From contig NZ_OX031157.1 in NCBI RefSeq assembly GCF_943736995.1, forward strand, positions 248,001 to 312,000: a stretch of 64,000 nucleotides of DNA, in the 5' to 3' direction. The stretch's first letter is position 1; every line of letters begins with the position of its first letter. This DNA is from Sporosarcina sp. Marseille-Q4943 (GTDB taxonomy: Bacteria; Bacillota; Bacilli; Bacillales_A; Planococcaceae). Positions 60,676 to 64,000 of the stretch are shown here, in pieces. Position numbers and translations under genes: made by a program. The notes below the pieces were generated by a model. It was not told the origin of the DNA. It worked only from the letters and a program-made list of their open reading frames with translations, and did no database searches.

Positions 60676-61258
60676 AAAACGGACGTGAATCTTTCCCTCT
60701 GTCATCATGACGTTTTTCTTCATCTGCTTTGTGATGGTGATGATCATGTTCGTGTCCATGGCCTTGATGAGAAGATGATTCATCCTTGAATGACCATTCT
60801 TCTTCGAATTGATGAGGATGGACAGTGATGCACACTTTTGTTTCACCAACGACTTCCGCAACCAATTCCCTTTCCACTTTAATGATGAATTTTTCCCCGC
60901 ACTCAGAAATGAGTGCTTCCGTGCAATTCGGATGTTGGACGACATTGACAATAATTTCTTCCTGACCGGACACCGGCTCATCCCGATAATGGAGCCTAAT
61001 CCTATCCTTATACGGCACCGATTCCGAATAAACGGAAGTCTTGGAGTGATCATGGTGCGAATACCAGACATTCACATCGAATTTCCCAGTCACTTCAATG
61101 TAACGTCCCACTTTCTTCGCATGATGCGTGTGGTTGATCACCCAACAGCCCAATATGCTCGACGGATTATTCGGCGGCTTCAGCGAGACGTTCGATTCCG
61201 TCCTTAGCTTCCCTTTAGCAATGACTGCCTTCGTCACAATTTGCCGTAAATTCTTCAG
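60674..61258 (-). CDS. cotE: Outer spore coat morphogenetic protein CotE (CTG start)
   Basis: The protein organises the outer spore coat. TKAVIAKGK, PSSILGCWVINH, YIEVTGKFDVNVWYS and AEVVGETKVCI match CotE. AAGGAGG (61266-61272) lies exactly 7 bases before a CTG codon at 61258; reading from there gives MKNLRQIVTKAV, which lines up residue for residue with B. subtilis MSEYREIITKAV. The GTG at 61237 is 28 bases from the site and would drop the first seven residues. The C-terminus is His-rich (HGHEHDHHHH) rather than the usual acidic tail. Confidence 0.9.
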   Translation of the reverse strand: MKNLRQIVTKAVIAKGKLRTESNVSLKPPNNPSSILGCWVINHTHHAKKVGRYIEVTGKFDVNVWYSHHDHSKTSVYSESVPYKDRIRLHYRDEPVSGQEEIIVNVVQHPNCTEALISECGEKFIIKVERELVAEVVGETKVCITVHPHQFEEEWSFKDESSSHQGHGHEHDHHHHKADEEKRHDDRGKDSRPF

Positions 61259-61314
61259 TTCGTTTCCTCCTTCGTTGACGTCTATTTATCCTATGCACCA
61301 GAAGCCCAGAAAGT

Positions 61315-61349
61315 GAAAAAACCGACGAGGAAATTATCCTCATCGGTTT
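61315..61349 (-). terminator. Terminator after miaB-ricA
   Basis: AAACCGATGAGGA pairs with TCCTCGTCGGTTT, followed by TTTTTC on the minus strand. Confidence 0.92.
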
Positions 61350-61352
61350 ACA

Positions 61353-61787
61353 TTATGATAACGGCTTATGTTTTGTATTTTTGACGTACGATCCAGTTTC
61401 TCCGCGTCGGACATCTCCGCCGGTGGATTCAATGATTTCGTCCGTTACACTGTTGGCTATCGTGTTCGAGACAAGCTGGAGAAGTTGGTTCACGTCAATC
61501 TGTGATTGCTTGAACTCTTGTACAATCGGAACTTCGTCGATTTCTGCTTGAATTGCCTCAATTTTGCCTTCGATAATTGCAAGAGCCCTCTCTTTTTCAT
61601 ACATTTGGAAATTGACCGCTTGTGTTTGCAACGATTTCAAGCTCGCGATTTTTTCACGGATTTTTTGGTTTTCATTAATCTGTTCTTCCGCACGTTTGAA
61701 AAATTCAACTTGTTCTGTATTTGCGATCATATGCGCAATTTCCCGCGCTTTTTCGATTATCTCTTCTTTAGTATAAAGTTTTTCCAT
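61353..61787 (-). CDS. ricA: RicA/YmcA regulator (RicAFT complex)
   Basis: The 144-residue helical protein (YTKEEIIEKAREIAHMIANTEQVEFFKRAEEQINENQ) is the YmcA/RicA member of the com-YlbF family. With RicF and RicT it affects RNase Y activity, sporulation and competence. Its ATG overlaps the miaB stop (TAATG), the arrangement of ymcB-ymcA in B. subtilis. AGGTGA lies 7 bases upstream. Confidence 0.92.
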   Translation of the reverse strand: MEKLYTKEEIIEKAREIAHMIANTEQVEFFKRAEEQINENQKIREKIASLKSLQTQAVNFQMYEKERALAIIEGKIEAIQAEIDEVPIVQEFKQSQIDVNQLLQLVSNTIANSVTDEIIESTGGDVRRGETGSYVKNTKHKPLS

Positions 61788-63337
61788 TATGACATCACCT
61801 TTTCCTCTTTTACGACACCGATAAATTCGCCGTCGAGCGACCATGTTTTGGCCTCAGTAATTTTCACATTGACAATTTCACCGATCACCGAACGTGGGGC
61901 TTTGAAATTGACTAGTTTGTTCTTCTCTGTGTAACCGGCAAGCACATCAGGATTCCTTTTACTTTCTCCTTCGACAAGCACTTTGACGACTTTGCCTTTG
62001 TATGGCTTCATCGCTTCCGCGGACATATCATTGACGAGCTTATTGAGGCGTTGGAGACGTTCCTTTTTCACTTCCATCGGTATGTTGTCCACCATCTTGG
62101 CAGCAGGAGTACCTTCCCGCGGAGAATAAATATACGTATAAGCCATTTCGAATCCGACTTCCTTATACAAAGAAAGCGTTTCTTCAAACTGCTCGTCCGT
62201 TTCATTCGGGAAGCCAACGATGATATCCGTTGTCAACGTGACATTCGGGATGGCAGCCTTAATTTTACCGACAAGCTCTAAAAACTGTTCCCTTGAATAT
62301 TTCCTTGCCATAATCTTTAAAATATCGCTTGAACCCGATTGGACAGGCAAATGGATATGATCGAGCAAGTTTCCGCCTTTTGCTAGAACTTCAATGAGAT
62401 GATCGTCGAAGTCTCTTGGATGGCTCGTCGTAAAGCGGATACGTGGGATATCAATCTGACGAAGGTCATCCATCAAATCCCCTAGGCGATAATCGATATC
62501 GTCAAAATCTTTGCCGTACGCATTGACGTTTTGCCCAAGGAGGGTGATTTCCTTATACCCATGTGCAGCGAGCTGTCTGACTTCCTGAATGATGTCTTTA
62601 GGACGTCTACTACGCTCTTTTCCTCTCGTGTACGGCACGATGCAATACGTACAGAACTTGTCGCAGCCATACATGATGTTGACCCAAGCTTTTATATTTC
62701 CATGTCTGACTTTTGGAAGGTTTTCAATGATGTCCCCTTCCTTCGACCACACTTCGACGACCATTTCTTTGGACATATATGCTTCGTGCAGGATATTCGG
62801 CAATCTATGGATATTATGTGTCCCGAAAATCATATCGACTTGATCGTATGTTTGCAGGATTTTATTGACGACAGATTCCTCTTGCGACATGCAACCGCAT
62901 ACCCCAATGAGCAAATCCGGTCTTTCAAGCTTCAACGGCTTCAGATGTCCCAATTCACCAAACACCTTGTTTTCCGCATTTTCCCGGATTGCACAAGTAT
63001 TCAAAAGAATGACGTCTGCATCATCCACCGTGTTCGTCGCTTCGTATCCCAAGCTTGTGAAGATGCCAGCCATTACTTCGGTATCATGTTCGTTCATTTG
63101 ACAACCGTATGTACGGATATAAAATTTACGTCCATCGCCCATTCCACGAAAGCGTTCTTCGATTTGGAAATCGTCGTGGTAGGCAATTTCCTCTTTTCCT
63201 CGTTTTTTTGCTTCCTTCAAGGATGGAGGTGTATAGACAGTCTCAAAATATTTACTATAGTCCTTTTCCGGTGCAGATCCAGTTTTGACTGAATCCGGTT
63301 TGACAAGCCCGGCTTCCAGGCGTTGTTCTTCATTCAT
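61787..63337 (-). CDS. miaB: tRNA-2-methylthio-N6-dimethylallyladenosine synthase
   Basis: The 516-residue radical-SAM methylthiotransferase acts on A37 after MiaA. The UPF0004 domain ([42 protein letters not shown]) carries three Cys for one cluster; the radical-SAM motif is the CxxxCxxC in [20 protein letters not shown]; a TRAM domain ends the protein. GGGGAAG lies 7 bases before the ATG. Confidence 0.97.
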   Translation of the reverse strand: MNEEQRLEAGLVKPDSVKTGSAPEKDYSKYFETVYTPPSLKEAKKRGKEEIAYHDDFQIEERFRGMGDGRKFYIRTYGCQMNEHDTEVMAGIFTSLGYEATNTVDDADVILLNTCAIRENAENKVFGELGHLKPLKLERPDLLIGVCGCMSQEESVVNKILQTYDQVDMIFGTHNIHRLPNILHEAYMSKEMVVEVWSKEGDIIENLPKVRHGNIKAWVNIMYGCDKFCTYCIVPYTRGKERSRRPKDIIQEVRQLAAHGYKEITLLGQNVNAYGKDFDDIDYRLGDLMDDLRQIDIPRIRFTTSHPRDFDDHLIEVLAKGGNLLDHIHLPVQSGSSDILKIMARKYSREQFLELVGKIKAAIPNVTLTTDIIVGFPNETDEQFEETLSLYKEVGFEMAYTYIYSPREGTPAAKMVDNIPMEVKKERLQRLNKLVNDMSAEAMKPYKGKVVKVLVEGESKRNPDVLAGYTEKNKLVNFKAPRSVIGEIVNVKITEAKTWSLDGEFIGVVKEEKVMS

Positions 63338-63528
63338 GCAAAAACTTCCCCTTTCTTCAAACCTTGTGGGAATTGAACAGATTCGACTTCATTATACATG
63401 AACATCTTACTAGTTTGAAGTGGCGTGTTTTTTTTCACTTCTGGAATTCAGTAGTTTTAGGCAACTGTGTGACAAGATAACGGATTCTCTACAAAACGTT
63501 ATTTATAAGAACAGATGTTAATAAAAAC

Positions 63529-63657
63529 TTTGATTTCCGCTCTAGGTGGACGCTTTCCGCGGGCACGGCTTCAGCCGCTTCCTTCGCTTTGCTCAGTCCA
63601 GGGTCTTCAGCTCGTGCTGTTCCCGCAGGAGTCGCCACCTTCCGCTCCAATCAACAG
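63529..63657. repeat. Family-1 repeat, complete
   Basis: Runs from TTTGATTTCCGCTC to CGCTCCAATCAACAG with CGCTTTCCGCGGGCACGGC...GCTGTTCCCGCAGGAGTCG. Left and right halves are inverted relatives and could form one long hairpin. It is the shortest intact version and lacks the nested module. The 63338-64000 end of the window has no gene. Confidence 0.85.
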
Positions 63658-63844
63658 AACTAGCCAGCAAATTAAACATTTCAATAAAGACAATATTAAA
63701 CATCAGATTGTCAGAATGACCTGCAATGCGGTCTAATAAATAATCTATAGATTACTCATAGCGGAATCGATTTGAAAGGTGCATGCTTTTTATAAGTAAT
63801 CACTGTAGTTTTTAATAATTGGGTATTTTATTAAAACCAATAGA

Positions 63845-63885
63845 AAAACAAGTGAAGGTACCTGTTTCGCCACCTTCACTTGTTT
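63845..63885 (-). terminator. Terminator for a minus-strand gene beyond the window
   Basis: AACAAGTGAAGGT pairs with ACCTTCACTTGTT; TTTTTC follows on the minus strand. Confidence 0.75.
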
Positions 63886-63912
63886 AAGTAGGAAAATATA
63901 GAAAATCGCCAG

Positions 63913-64000
63913 AAAAGGCGAGACTCCTGCGGGAAAAGCGTTAGCCGAAGACCCCGCAGGCAAAGCCGTTACGAAGAACGGATTTTGCGACCATAAGCGA
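63913..64000. repeat. Family-1 repeat in inverse orientation, cut by the window end
   Basis: GACTCCTGCGGGAAAAGCG...GACCCCGCAGGC then GCCGTTACGAAGAACGG, the reverse of the right half and inner hairpin seen at 2391-2470. Confidence 0.7.

Noticed and set aside
62531..63292. Long plus-strand frame (253 codons) opposite miaB
   Set aside because: Antisense to a strongly conserved gene, no ribosome site, no recognisable domain.

Overview
The window looks like a chromosomal segment of an endospore-forming member of the Firmicutes, most likely from the Planococcaceae (Sporosarcina-like). The basis is spore genes (spoIIAA-spoIIAB-sigF, a SpoVAF/GerA-type gene, cotE, sirA, a Spo0E-like gene and a YhcN-type lipoprotein), strong Gram-positive ribosome binding sites, and gene order recalling Bacillus subtilis in two blocks. 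One block runs yqkD-yqkE ... yqkF-nudF-spoIIM-fur-xerD-deoB-pdp-spoIIA. The other is lexA/yneA-yneB-ynzC-tkt-sirA-yneF. Genus-level assignment is inference. No rRNA, tRNA or CRISPR array was seen.

Layout: 1-9,100 holds the sporulation sigma-F operon, nucleoside catabolism (pdp, deoB), xerD, fur, a SpoIIM-like gene, nudF and a yqkF-type reductase. 9,200-22,300 holds a lipoprotein, xpt-pbuX under a guanine riboswitch, a KGG-repeat stress protein, exoA, pseudouridine catabolism (psuK-psuG), an FAD oxidase, ilvE behind a cre site, small spore-related genes, thl, an HMG-CoA lyase and yqkD. 22,400-30,000 is a 5-oxoproline (pyroglutamate) cluster: divergent pxpA-ycsG-ycsI and pxpB-pxpC, the regulator kipR, a broken EamA transporter and pcp. 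The peptidase Pcp would release pyroglutamate and PxpABC would open the ring to glutamate. Two related palindromes and a cre-like site lie between the divergent arms.

30,400-42,700 is a variable region: a YfiT-like protein, a P-loop kinase, a histidine phosphatase, an unknown anchored coiled-coil protein and FosB, then a visibly AT-rich island (about 34,409-39,717). The island carries an apparently complete ABC-three-component (ABC-3C) conflict system (HNH effector, small middle component, DUF2326-type ATPase), a broken HNH endonuclease gene and an uncharacterised possible HEPN-like protein. Its left edge abuts a truncated copy of the 3' end of a winged-helix gene whose intact copy lies 7.7 kb away. 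ydaP follows.

42,900-64,000 is again core genome: yneF, sirA, tkt, ynzC, the SOS pair yneA-yneB/lexA with several LexA boxes, a methionine-gamma-lyase-like gene, a TRIC-family protein, then a long minus-strand series miaB-ricA-cotE-mutS-mutL-glpK-glpD-lipase-miaA-hfq. cotE appears to start at a CTG codon.

Non-coding structure is rich. There are two families of GC-rich intergenic repeats, one with short terminal inverted repeats. A roughly 60-bp double-hairpin module occurs inside members of both families. Three unrelated intergenic arrays share a period of about 21 bp. All percent-identity or composition statements are by eye, not computed.
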